Shown: positions 25,718-33,773 of the stretch, one piece after another
How positions within the stretch are numbered: the first letter of the stretch is position 1
How the letters are laid out: each line of letters opens with the position of its first letter
Assembly: GCF_003003175.1 (NCBI RefSeq)
Contig: NZ_PVTY01000005.1
Coordinates: 1-64,000, forward strand
DNA from: Nesterenkonia sandarakina
GTDB lineage: Bacteria > Actinomycetota > Actinomycetes > Actinomycetales > Micrococcaceae
Length of the DNA: 64,000 bases
Direction: 5' to 3'
The notes under the pieces: model-generated
What the model was told of the DNA's origin: nothing
The model's input: only the letters and a program-made list of their open reading frames with translations
Database searches by the model: none
Program-made: the position numbers and the translations under genes

Positions 25718-26668
25718 TCAGGCTCCCTTCTCGGCCGAGGCTTTGGGCAGGTGGGCGTCGGGGGTGGTCAGCGGTGCGGCGGCGTCCGCCAGCGGCGAGG
25801 AGCTCCTGCGTCGCAGGCTCAGCTTCGAGAAGCCCTTCCACTGAGGCAGCAGCAGCGCCGCGACGACCAGGATCGCTGACATCAGCTTCATGTCGTTGGG
25901 GTTGAGCCCGACGTTGAGCGCGAGCTGGATCGCCAGGCGGTAGACCACCGCGCCGAGGATCACGGCGAGCGTGGCCTGCATGACGCTGCGGCTGCCGAAG
26001 ATGGCCTGGCCCACGATCACCGAGGCCAGTCCGACCAGGATCAGGCCGATCCCCATCCCGATGTCGGCGAATCCCTGGTGCTGGGCGACGACGGCGCCGG
26101 CGATGCCGACGAGTCCGTTGGAGAGCATCAGGCCGATGATCTTCTGCCGGTCGGTGCTGACCGCGAAGGAGCTGATCATCTGCTCGTTGTCACCGGTGGC
26201 GCGCAGCGCCAGTCCGTTGTCCGTCTGCAGGTACCAGTCCATGATCAGCTTGAAGATCAGCGCGACGGCGGCCAGCACGGCCACCGAGGTCCAGCCCACG
26301 CCGGTGAAGCCGCGCATCATTGAGATGACGGTGTCCTGGCCGAGCAGGGGCACGTTGGCCCCGTCCATGATGCGCAGGTTGATGGAGTAGAGCCCGATCA
26401 TCGTCAGGATGCCGGCCAGCAGCCCGTTGATGTTGCCCTTGGTGTGCAGCAGGCCGGTGATCATCCCGGCGAGGCTGCCGACCACGAAGGCCGCGGCGGT
26501 GGCCAGGAACGGGTCCACCTCGTTGGTGATCAGGATGGCCGCCGTCGCCGCACCGGAGGTGAAGGACCCGTCGACGGTCAGGTCGGGGAAGTTCAGGATC
26601 CTGAAGGTCAGGTACACGCCCAGGGCCATGATCGCGTAGATCAGCCCGAGCTCGAATGCTGTGATCAT
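25718..26668 (-). CDS. ABC importer permease, LivH-like
   Basis: A 316-residue membrane protein with eight to ten hydrophobic helices. It begins FELGLIYAIMALGVYLTFRI and has PDLTVDGSFTSGAATAAILI, typical of the branched-chain-amino-acid type permeases that pair with PF04392 binding proteins. It also has MSNGLVGIAGAVVAQHQGFAD-like sequence near the coupling helix. A GAGG ribosome site lies just before ATG 26668. It is separated from the binding-protein gene by 200 bases containing a hairpin. Confidence 0.88.
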   Translation of the reverse strand: MITAFELGLIYAIMALGVYLTFRILNFPDLTVDGSFTSGAATAAILITNEVDPFLATAAAFVVGSLAGMITGLLHTKGNINGLLAGILTMIGLYSINLRIMDGANVPLLGQDTVISMMRGFTGVGWTSVAVLAAVALIFKLIMDWYLQTDNGLALRATGDNEQMISSFAVSTDRQKIIGLMLSNGLVGIAGAVVAQHQGFADIGMGIGLILVGLASVIVGQAIFGSRSVMQATLAVILGAVVYRLAIQLALNVGLNPNDMKLMSAILVVAALLLPQWKGFSKLSLRRRSSSPLADAAAPLTTPDAHLPKASAEKGA

Positions 26669-26732
26669 GTGTCCTCATTTGTCGTCGCGGCCGGATCATC
26701 GGCCGTCGCCGGGTCCACGTCCACTCAGGCGG

Positions 26733-26772
26733 CGGGCGCCGGTGCAGCCTGGTGCGGCTGTCCCGGCGCCCG
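26733..26772 (-). terminator. Intra-operon hairpin after the binding-protein gene
   Basis: CGGGCGCCGG (26733-26742) pairs with CCGGCGCCCG (26763-26772); the inside (GCAGCC/GGCTGT) can extend the stem. It probably lowers transcription into the permease and ATPase genes. The rest of the 200-base gap shows nothing else. Confidence 0.6.
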
Positions 26773-26868
26773 GCCTGGTGGTCATCTGTCAGTCATAGCC
26801 GCGTTCAGCGGCCGTGTGCCAGCCGCGTGAAGCGGCCGGAGGGGTCGAGTCGAGTCACCCGCGGTGGG

Positions 26869-27927
26869 TCACTCTTCCTCTTCAGCGGCCTCGTCAGCCT
26901 CGGCGGGGTCCTCGGCCTCGACGTCCTCACCGACGACCGTGTCGGCGCGGTCCAGCAGCTCCTGGTCCAGCTCGACGCCCATGGCCTCGGCGGCCTCCGG
27001 GTTGACGATGAGCTCCAGGGTCTCCTGGGTCTCGACCGGCATGGTCGCCGGGTCCTCACCGTCCTCGAGGATCCGCAGCGCCATCTCGCCGGCCTGGCGG
27101 CCGAGGTCGCCGTAGTTGATGCCGTAGGTGGCCACCGAGCCGCGGATGACCGAGTCACCCTCGGAGGCGATCACCGGGATGGAGTTCTGCTGGCCGTACT
27201 GCAGCACGGACTCCAGGGCCGAGACGACAGCGTTGTCGGTCGGGACCCAGATCGCATCGACGTCGAGGGACTCCACGCCCTGCTGGACCTCGGAGGAGTT
27301 CGAGATGGTCGCCTCCTGGATCTCCAGGCCGAGCTCGTCGGCGGCCTCCTGGGCGAGCTCCACCTGGACGGCGGAGTTCGTCTCGCCGGAGGAGTAGACG
27401 ATGCCCACCGTCTCGGCGTCGGGAGCGATCTCCTGGAGCAGCTCGAACTGCTCCATCACCGGGTTCAGGTCGGAGGCACCGGTGATGTTGGCGCCGGGCT
27501 CCTCCCAGGAGTCCACCAGGCCGGCTTCCTCAGGGTCGGTGACCGCGGAGAACACGATCGGCTTGTCGGTGACGGCCTGTGCCGCGGCCTGGGCGGTGGG
27601 GGTGGCGATGGCATGGACCAGGTCCATGTCAGAGGTGGCGAAGGTCCCGGCGATGTTGCTCGCCGTGGCCTGCTCGCCCTGGGCGTTCTGCTCGTCCCAT
27701 TCCACCTCGACGCCGGCGTCCTCGAAGGCCGCCTTGAAGCCGTCGCGCGCCTCGTCCAGCGACGGGTGGGAGACGATCTGGGTGATGCCGATCGAGTAGC
27801 TGCCGCCTTCTTCGCCGGCCGCGCCCTCGGTGTCTTCGCCTTCGGTGTCGCCGCCGCAGGCGGTGAGCATCATGGCGGTGGCGGCCAGCGCCGCCGAGAG
27901 CCTCATGGTTGTGCTGCGTGATCGCAT
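26869..27927 (-). CDS. ABC importer substrate-binding lipoprotein (PF04392 type)
   Basis: A 352-residue exported lipoprotein with a signal peptide and lipobox MLTAC (Cys about residue 24). The mature domain has SIGITQIVSHPSLDEARDGF, KPIVFSAVTDPEEAGLV, VGIVYSSGETNSAVQ, IWVPTDNAVVSALE and TYGINYGDLGRQAGEMALRI, the standard marks of PF04392 binding proteins. Its C-terminus is very acidic (EDPAEADEAAEEEE). GAGGAG precedes ATG 27927. It is the first gene of the importer. The 234 bases upstream contain no run of tryptophan codons or recognisable riboswitch. Ligand is unknown; tryptophan or another amino acid is possible. Confidence 0.88.
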   Translation of the reverse strand: MRSRSTTMRLSAALAATAMMLTACGGDTEGEDTEGAAGEEGGSYSIGITQIVSHPSLDEARDGFKAAFEDAGVEVEWDEQNAQGEQATASNIAGTFATSDMDLVHAIATPTAQAAAQAVTDKPIVFSAVTDPEEAGLVDSWEEPGANITGASDLNPVMEQFELLQEIAPDAETVGIVYSSGETNSAVQVELAQEAADELGLEIQEATISNSSEVQQGVESLDVDAIWVPTDNAVVSALESVLQYGQQNSIPVIASEGDSVIRGSVATYGINYGDLGRQAGEMALRILEDGEDPATMPVETQETLELIVNPEAAEAMGVELDQELLDRADTVVGEDVEAEDPAEADEAAEEEE

Positions 27928-28161
27928 AGGTGCTCCTCATCTAGGTGCATCATCCGTCGGTGGGTCTCGCCGGCGTGATGCTGTGCGTGATTCTTCTGGT
28001 GCGGGTGATTCAGCTGCGGTGTTGCTGGTGCTGCAGCGTCTGTGGTCCTGCGGTGCCGCTGGTCCTGCTGGTCCTGCGGTGCTTCTGCTGCTGCGAGTGG
28101 TCCCTGCATTTCCGCGATGTTGAACAGAGGTTATCCTGCTCCACGTCCGTTGGTCAGCAGG

Positions 28162-29526
28162 TCAGCGCGCGCCCGGGGTCACCGAGAGTTCTTCGCGCTC
28201 GCTGTCGTCGTTGAGATTGATGCCCTGAAGCTTCTTCGGCACCATCGAGACGGCGATGAAGGAGATGATCGCCAGGATCGCGATGTAGAGCCCGATCAGC
28301 CAGGACTGTCCGGTGGTGTTCAGGATGGTCTGGGCGATGGTGGCCGCGAAGGCGCCGCCGATGATCGAGCCCAGCGCGTAGCCGATCGAGACGCCGGAGA
28401 AGCGGATGTTGACCGGGAACATCTCGGCGTAGAGCGCCGACTGCGGGCCGTAGGACGGGCCCAGACCGATGGTGAGGATGAAGATCGCCAGCGCGAAGAG
28501 CGGCAGCGAGGCGGTGTCGAGCAGGAACCACATCGGGATCGCCCAGACGATGATGATGCCGTAGCCGATCTGGAAGGTCTTCACCCGTCCGATCCGGTCG
28601 GAGATGTATCCGCCGAAGAGCGTGAAGATGAACCAGCCGACGCCGCCGATCAGCGAGGCGATCAGGGTGTCATTGCGATCCATGCCCAGCGTGTTCACGC
28701 CGTAGGCGGCGAAGAAGGCGATCACCAGATAGCCCGCGGCATTGTTCGCGGCGAAGATCAGCGCCGCCAGGAAGGTGTACTTCTTGTGCGTGGTCACCAG
28801 CTCCTTGAGCGGAGCCGAGGACTCCTTCTTGCGCTCCTTCATCTCCAGGAAGACCGGGGACTCGTCGACCTTGAGTCGGATCAGGAAGCCCACGATGATC
28901 AGCACGAAGGAGAAGAGGAACGGCACCCGCCAGCCCCAGGAGAGGAACTGCTCCTCGGTGGTCATGGCGTTGAGCGCGAACATGAATCCGGTGGCGAGCA
29001 GCATGCCCAGCGGCACACCGATCTGCGGGTAGGCCCCGAAGAGTCCGCGCTTGTGGCGGGGAGCGTGTTCGACGGCGAGCAGCGCCGCCCCGCCCCATTC
29101 GCCGCCGGCCGAGAGACCCTGCAGCACGCGGAGCACGATGAGCAGGATCGGCGCCAGGACTCCCCAGGTCGCATAGGTGGGAAGCAGGCCGATGAGCACC
29201 GTGGCTCCACCCATGCCCATCAGCGTGATCACCAGGACCACCTTGCGGCCGTAGCGGTCACCGATCATGCCGGCGAGGATCGCGCCCAGCGGGCGGAAGA
29301 GGAAGGAGATGCCGACCGAGGCCCAGGCGACGATCTGCGCCAGCGCGGCGTTGTCCTCGCCGAGCGGCTCGAAGTACAGCACCGCCAGCACGAAGCCGGC
29401 TGCCTGCGCGTAGATGAAGAAGTCGTACCACTCGATGGTGGTGCCGACGAGGGTTCCCGCGAGGACCTTCGTCTCCTCGCGAGTCAGGTCATGCCCCTCG
29501 CTGCTGAGATAGGTGGTCTGGCTCAT
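28162..29526 (-). CDS. MFS permease of the metabolite:H+ symporter (MHS) family, candidate phenylacetate carrier
   Basis: A 454-residue protein with twelve predicted helices. Family motifs are GTTIEWYDFFIYAQAAGFVL, ILAGMIGDRYGRKVVLVIT (the MFS A-motif) and GLSAGGEWGGAALLAVEHAP. MHS carriers import organic acids and osmolytes with protons. ATG 29526 is chosen because GGAGC precedes it and the sequence upstream is not conserved-looking. Its promoter has the same TetR-type operator core as paaZ and a CRP-like site, so phenylacetate or a related aromatic acid is the best guess for its substrate. That is inference from regulation, not from the protein. Confidence 0.88.
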   Translation of the reverse strand: MSQTTYLSSEGHDLTREETKVLAGTLVGTTIEWYDFFIYAQAAGFVLAVLYFEPLGEDNAALAQIVAWASVGISFLFRPLGAILAGMIGDRYGRKVVLVITLMGMGGATVLIGLLPTYATWGVLAPILLIVLRVLQGLSAGGEWGGAALLAVEHAPRHKRGLFGAYPQIGVPLGMLLATGFMFALNAMTTEEQFLSWGWRVPFLFSFVLIIVGFLIRLKVDESPVFLEMKERKKESSAPLKELVTTHKKYTFLAALIFAANNAAGYLVIAFFAAYGVNTLGMDRNDTLIASLIGGVGWFIFTLFGGYISDRIGRVKTFQIGYGIIIVWAIPMWFLLDTASLPLFALAIFILTIGLGPSYGPQSALYAEMFPVNIRFSGVSIGYALGSIIGGAFAATIAQTILNTTGQSWLIGLYIAILAIISFIAVSMVPKKLQGINLNDDSEREELSVTPGAR

Positions 29527-29546
29527 ATCTGCTCCAAAGGCTGGAC

Positions 29547-29561
29547 ACGTCACGGTGACGT
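29547..29561. promoter_or_regulatory. Perfect palindrome before the MHS permease gene
   Basis: ACGTCAC-G-GTGACGT, 7-bp arms, 21 bases before the start codon. The binding protein is unknown. Confidence 0.45.
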
Positions 29562-29584
29562 ACGAGTGTTTCTTGGGTTGTGCC

Positions 29585-29600
29585 TGTGACTCAGGTCACT
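29585..29600. promoter_or_regulatory. CRP/GlxR-like site before the MHS permease gene
   Basis: TGTGACTCAGGTCACT matches TGTGA-N6-TCACA at 9 of 10 fixed bases, centred about 66 bases before the start codon. Confidence 0.55.
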
Positions 29601-29626
29601 GACATGAGCGCCAATGTACCAGAATT

Positions 29627-29648
29627 AATGACCGAACGGTTGGTCAGT
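29627..29648. promoter_or_regulatory. PaaR-like TetR-family operator before the MHS permease gene
   Basis: AATGACCGAACGGTTGGTCAGT matches the recalled PaaR consensus at 14 of 16 fixed positions and shares TGACCGAACGGT exactly with the paaZ site. It lies about 109 bases before the permease start and about 117 before the divergent acyltransferase. Confidence 0.7.
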
Positions 29649-29755
29649 CCGATGATCAGTGGGAACACCGTCGGCTACAGTGAATTCACCGTCCCTTCGC
29701 GCCGCTGCGCGGAATTCTGCGCCCCATCCCCCACGAGAGAACCGCTGCAAGGACC

Positions 29756-30796
29756 ATGCCCCAGCCATCGACTGACTCCGCCCCCCGCATGCGGTGGATG
29801 GATCTGCTCCGCGGCGTCGCGGTGCTGCTGGTGGTGGTGCTCCACGGCTCCGACATCCCGCGGGCCAACGGGCTCGGCGTGGAGCGGTGGACCGAGCTGA
29901 ACCTCTATCTCGAGCCGTTCCGGATGCCGCTGCTGATGTTCCTCTCCGGAACCCTGCTGCCCCGCTCGCTCACGAAATCCGCGGGAGCCTACCTGTGGGG
30001 GAAGTTCGCCAGCATCGTCTGGCCGCTGATGATCTGGCTCGTCGGGTTCGGGGTGCTGATCTATCACAGCGGACCGGGCCAGCTGGAGTACTGGCTGAGC
30101 GGGGACTACCTGTGGTTCCTGATGGCGCTGACGCTCTGCTACCTCGGCGGGATGCTGCTCAAGCCGCTGGTCTCGCGGCCGCAGCTGCTGAGCGGGCTCG
30201 CCGTCGTCGTGTTCGTGGTCATGATCCTCGCCCGGCACTACACCGAGGTCGAGAACTCACTCGTCACCCGCACCCTCTACTACGGGGCCTTCTTCTTCCT
30301 CGGCGCCGCCTGCGCGAGGATCCTGCAGCGCTGGGCGACGGCGCCCTGGCTGCTGATCGCGGCGCTGGGAGTGGTCGTGGCGTGGCTGGCACATCACGGC
30401 TTGGAAGGCAGCGAGTTCCGCGCCGGGACCATCTATGCCGCACCCACCGCAGTGGCCGGCATCGCCCTGATCCTCTGGGTGGCGCCGCGGATCCCCGCGG
30501 GTCGGGTCAACAGCTTCCTGCAGTGGGCCGGACGCAGTTCGATCGTGGTCTATGTCAGCCACTTCCCGATCATCATCCTGATCCACCGCGGGCTGAGCGA
30601 GATCGGCGTGGACCCGGTGCTCCACGTGGCGGCCTGCACCCTCGGCGGACTGCTGCTGAGCCTGCTCGTGGTGTGGCTGCGACCGTGGACCCGCTGGCTC
30701 TACGTCGTGCCCGGCAATCGGCGCGTGGCGGCCCGCCTTGCCGCCCGGGTCGGTGCGGATTCCACTCAGGGCTCTGACCGCATGCGCATGTCCTAG
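29756..30796 (+). CDS. Acyltransferase 3 family membrane protein
   Basis: A 346-residue polytopic protein with about ten hydrophobic helices. It starts with the family signature RMRWMDLLRGVAVLLVVVLH, in which the His is the proposed catalytic residue, and has FRMPLLMFLSGTLLPRSL, where the conserved Arg lies. A late helix has IVVYVSHFPIIILIHRG. Members move acyl groups onto envelope glycans or small molecules. AAGGA stands just before ATG 29756. It runs into dnaX with only 22 bases between, but no functional link is evident. Confidence 0.85.
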   Translation: MPQPSTDSAPRMRWMDLLRGVAVLLVVVLHGSDIPRANGLGVERWTELNLYLEPFRMPLLMFLSGTLLPRSLTKSAGAYLWGKFASIVWPLMIWLVGFGVLIYHSGPGQLEYWLSGDYLWFLMALTLCYLGGMLLKPLVSRPQLLSGLAVVVFVVMILARHYTEVENSLVTRTLYYGAFFFLGAACARILQRWATAPWLLIAALGVVVAWLAHHGLEGSEFRAGTIYAAPTAVAGIALILWVAPRIPAGRVNSFLQWAGRSSIVVYVSHFPIIILIHRGLSEIGVDPVLHVAACTLGGLLLSLLVVWLRPWTRWLYVVPGNRRVAARLAARVGADSTQGSDRMRMS

Positions 30797-30804
30797 CAAG
30801 CAGA

Positions 30805-30810
30805 TAAGGT
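30805..30810 (+). promoter_or_regulatory. Possible -10 box of a leaderless dnaX message
   Basis: TAAGGT ends 8 bases before GTG 30819. AAGG inside it could instead be read as a weak ribosome site 9 bases from the start, so the two readings compete. Confidence 0.35.
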
Positions 30811-30818
30811 TTCACACT

Positions 30819-33725
30819 GTGAGCACCGCCCTGTACCGCCGCTATCGACCCGACTCTTTCGCCGACGTGATCGGGCAGGAGCACGTCACCGCGCCCTTGA
30901 TGACGGCCCTGGGCAAGGACGCGGTCTCCCACGCCTACCTCTTCTCCGGCCCGCGCGGCTGCGGCAAGACCACCTCCGCCCGGATCCTGGCCCGCTGCCT
31001 CAACTGTGCCCAAGGTCCCACCGGCACCCCCTGCGGGACCTGCGACTCCTGCGTGGACCTTGCCACCGGCGGGTCCGGCTCGCTCGACGTGATCGAGATC
31101 GACGCCGCCAGCCACGGCGGCGTCGATGATGCCCGCGACCTGCGCGAGCGTGCGACCTTCGCCCCGGTGCGCGACCGCTACAAGATCTTCATCATCGATG
31201 AGGCTCATATGGTCACCGCCGCGGGCTTCAACGCGCTGCTGAAGATCGTCGAGGAGCCGCCGGAGCACATCAAGTTCATCTTCGCGACCACCGAGCCGGA
31301 CAAGGTCATCGGGACCATCCGCTCACGCACCCACCACTACCCGTTCCGGCTGGTCCCACCCGAGCCGCTGATGGACTACCTGCACCGGCTCTGCGAGCAG
31401 GAGGGCGTCACCGTGGCTCCGGGCGTGCTGCCCCTGGTGATCCGCGCCGGCGGCGGCTCGGTGCGTGACACGCTCTCGGTACTCGACCAGCTGATCGCCG
31501 GATCCTCCGACAGCACCTTGGACTATGACCGGGCGACGGCGCTGCTCGGCTTCACCCACGCCACCATGCTCGACGAGGTCGTGTCCTCCGTGGCGGCGCT
31601 CGACGGCGCCACCGCCTTCTCCGTGGTCGATCGCGTGGTCCAGTCCGGGCAGGACCCCCGACGGTTCGTCGAGGACCTGCTGGAGCGGCTGCGCGACCTG
31701 ATCGTGGTGAAGTCCGTCCCGGAGATCCCGGGGGCGATTCTGCGCGGGGTCCCCGAGGACCAGATCCGCTCGATGCAGACCCAGGCCGGGCAGCTCGGCT
31801 CCGCGGAGCTCTCCCGTGCGGCCGACATCTCCGCCCAGGCGCTCACCGACATGGTCGGCGCCACCTCGCCGCGGCTGCACCTGGAGCTGCTGATGGCCCG
31901 GCTGCTGCTGCCCCATGCCGAGCAGGGGCATGCCTCCGTGGCGGCCCGGCTCGAGCGGGTGGAACGCCGCCTGGACTTCGCCGCCGGAGCCGGCGTGACC
32001 CCCAGCGCCGAGAGCGACTCCGCAGCACGGACCGCAGACTCGACCGCGGCCGGCTCAGCACCTGACCCAGGCTCAGCACCCGAGGCCCGCGCCGAGCAGC
32101 ACACCTCAGAGGCGCAGGTTTCAGCGACACAGGGCCCAGCCACGCAGGCTCCAGAGGAACAGACCGCGGCGGACCCCAAGTGGGCAGCCCCGAGCTCGCG
32201 GCCGGCCGCGGCACCCGAGTCGCAGAGCGGCTCGCCCTCCTCCGACTCTTCCGGGCGCGAGACCACGACGGCGGACGCAGGCCGACCGGAGTCAGCTCCG
32301 CCGCAGGAGCACCAGCCTGCCGCGGCGGCGAGCCGCTCCTCCCCCGGGGCCCAGAACCCGGCGGCCCCGGCGGCACCGACCGCGGCCGCCCAGCCCGCAT
32401 CCCCCGCCGCGACCCCGGCCGCACCTGCCGCCGGAGGGTCCACAGACGAGATGATGCGCCGGGCCTGGCCCGACATCGTGGACTCGCTGAAGTCCCAGTC
32501 GCGGATGCTCTGGATGCTGGTCAAGGGCAATGTGAGCGTGGACAGCTTCGACGGGCAGTCACTGAGCCTCGACTTCACCAATGAGGGAGCGCGGACCACG
32601 TTCGCCAACCGCAACGGTGAGCAGGCGATGAACGCCGCGATCGAGGACGTCCTGGGCATGAAGGTCCGCTTCAAGCTCGTCACCGGAGGCTCGTCCTCGG
32701 CAGGCGGTGGTGGCGGCCCAAAAGCTGACCGCCGGCTGAGCCCGGCGGCCGCTCCAGCAGAGGCCCAGTCCGGGGACGACACCCCAGCCTGGGTCCTGCA
32801 GGAACCGCCCGAGCCCTACGATCCGGGATTCGCCGAGGCTCCGCCGGAACAGCCGACGGATCAGCCCTCCGAGCACCCCGCTGAGACCCGCCCGGGGGCC
32901 GACCTCGACACCAGGGCCGGGTCCAGCGAGCCGGATGCCACCGACCTCGATCCCGCCGACCCGGATTCCACCGACCCGGAGGAGTCTGCCGCTGCGGACA
33001 CCCGAGCCGCGGCACCCTCCGCGGTCTCCCCCGAGGCCGCGGCACACCTGAGCCGTGACGCGCCGGCGCTGAACCCCGACCACGACGCCACCACCGGCAA
33101 TCACATCGATGCCGGCACAGGCACAGGCACTGGCACTGGCACTGGCACTGGCACTGGCACTGGCACTGGCACAGTGACTCACACCAGCACGGACACCCAG
33201 GACGCATACAAGCCGCTGGCCGAGAAGTCTCCAGTGCCGGCCTTCGCCCGTCGTGCCGGCACCGCCCCGCGGTGGAGCAGCCCCAACGATCCCCAGACAA
33301 CCGGTGGAGGCTCTCCCGCCGCGGCCCCGGCGCAGGGCGTCGCTCCGAACGGCGGTGCGCCGCAGACCACCGCCGGGGGCACCGGCACCCCGGCAGGCCC
33401 GCCCGGAGGGGGTGCTCCGAGTCGTGCGGCAGAGATTCGCCGTCGTCTTGCCCAGCGCAACGGGGGCGGATCCTCCTCGGCTCCCCCTGCAGAGCCGCCC
33501 GCCGACCACCCCTCGCATCCGGCTCCACCGCCGGACCCGGCCTGGGACTCGGGGCCGCCGAGCGACTATGACCAGAGCGAGCCGCCGGCATGGGCCCAGA
33601 GCGAGCCCGAGGACGTCGCCAGCGAGGACGATGTCCCGCTCGAGCACTCCGGGGTGTTCGGCCGCAAGGCCTTCGAGAAGCACCTCGGAGCCACCCTGCT
33701 GGAGGAACGCCGGCTCAACGAGTGA
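30819..33725 (+). CDS. dnaX: DNA polymerase III subunits gamma/tau
   Basis: A 968-residue clamp-loader ATPase. Walker A is SGPRGCGKTTSA (Gly44-Lys50), a zinc module has Cys63, Cys72, Cys75 and Cys78, and Walker B is FIIDEAHM (DEAH 127-130). Domain III ends near 370. A long Ala/Ser/Gln linker follows, then a compact domain at about 545-625 (MMRRAWPDIVDSLKSQSRML onwards) and a very acidic low-complexity region with a ten-fold Gly-Thr repeat. A conserved-looking tail ends VFGRKAFEKHLGATLLEERR. I chose GTG 30819 because VSTALYRRYRPDSFADVIGQ is the family N-terminus. A possible frameshift signal at 32717 could give a shorter gamma form. Confidence 0.95.
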   Translation: MSTALYRRYRPDSFADVIGQEHVTAPLMTALGKDAVSHAYLFSGPRGCGKTTSARILARCLNCAQGPTGTPCGTCDSCVDLATGGSGSLDVIEIDAASHGGVDDARDLRERATFAPVRDRYKIFIIDEAHMVTAAGFNALLKIVEEPPEHIKFIFATTEPDKVIGTIRSRTHHYPFRLVPPEPLMDYLHRLCEQEGVTVAPGVLPLVIRAGGGSVRDTLSVLDQLIAGSSDSTLDYDRATALLGFTHATMLDEVVSSVAALDGATAFSVVDRVVQSGQDPRRFVEDLLERLRDLIVVKSVPEIPGAILRGVPEDQIRSMQTQAGQLGSAELSRAADISAQALTDMVGATSPRLHLELLMARLLLPHAEQGHASVAARLERVERRLDFAAGAGVTPSAESDSAARTADSTAAGSAPDPGSAPEARAEQHTSEAQVSATQGPATQAPEEQTAADPKWAAPSSRPAAAPESQSGSPSSDSSGRETTTADAGRPESAPPQEHQPAAAASRSSPGAQNPAAPAAPTAAAQPASPAATPAAPAAGGSTDEMMRRAWPDIVDSLKSQSRMLWMLVKGNVSVDSFDGQSLSLDFTNEGARTTFANRNGEQAMNAAIEDVLGMKVRFKLVTGGSSSAGGGGGPKADRRLSPAAAPAEAQSGDDTPAWVLQEPPEPYDPGFAEAPPEQPTDQPSEHPAETRPGADLDTRAGSSEPDATDLDPADPDSTDPEESAAADTRAAAPSAVSPEAAAHLSRDAPALNPDHDATTGNHIDAGTGTGTGTGTGTGTGTGTGTVTHTSTDTQDAYKPLAEKSPVPAFARRAGTAPRWSSPNDPQTTGGGSPAAAPAQGVAPNGGAPQTTAGGTGTPAGPPGGGAPSRAAEIRRRLAQRNGGGSSSAPPAEPPADHPSHPAPPPDPAWDSGPPSDYDQSEPPAWAQSEPEDVASEDDVPLEHSGVFGRKAFEKHLGATLLEERRLNE
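32717..32748 (+). promoter_or_regulatory. dnaX: Candidate -1 ribosomal frameshift signal in dnaX
   Basis: The heptamer CCCAAAA (32717-32723) is read C-CCA-AAA in the dnaX frame, fitting the X-XXY-YYZ pattern. After a 5-base spacer comes a 7-bp GC hairpin, CCGCCGG (32729-32735) with CCGGCGG (32742-32748), loop CTGAGC. In the -1 frame the next codons are AGC then TGA (32726-32728), so slippage would end the protein after one more residue, at about 636 amino acids. GGAGG and GGTGG upstream could act as a stimulating Shine-Dalgarno. The arrangement parallels E. coli dnaX. It is a prediction only. Confidence 0.5.
33114..33173 (+). repeat. Ten hexanucleotide units (GGCACT/GGCACA) in dnaX
   Basis: Units of 6 bases from 33114 to 33173: two GGCACA, seven GGCACT, one GGCACA. 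They are in frame and encode ten Gly-Thr pairs in the acidic C-terminal region of DnaX. Confidence 0.95.
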
Positions 33726-33732
33726 GCCCGGT

Positions 33733-33738
33733 TAGACT
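33733..33738 (+). promoter_or_regulatory. Possible -10 box before recR
   Basis: TAGACT, 35 bases before the recR start and 8 after the dnaX stop. No clear -35. It suggests recR has its own start as well as read-through from dnaX. Confidence 0.35.
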
Positions 33739-33773
33739 GAATCTCCACCCCGGAAGGAAGGCTCGTCCACACC

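Noticed and set aside
27903-28109. 68-residue frame on the minus strand in the importer leader
   Set aside because: Composition is His/Gln/Ala-rich and it overlaps the importer ribosome site; there is no sign of a real product.
27928-28161. Leader of the PF04392 importer examined for a tryptophan attenuator, T-box or other riboswitch
   Set aside because: No run of Trp codons, no T-box-like sequence and no strong anti-terminator pair could be seen.
33114-33173. Regular repeats that at first sight resemble a small CRISPR or minisatellite
   Set aside because: Units are 6 bases with no spacers and lie in frame inside dnaX.
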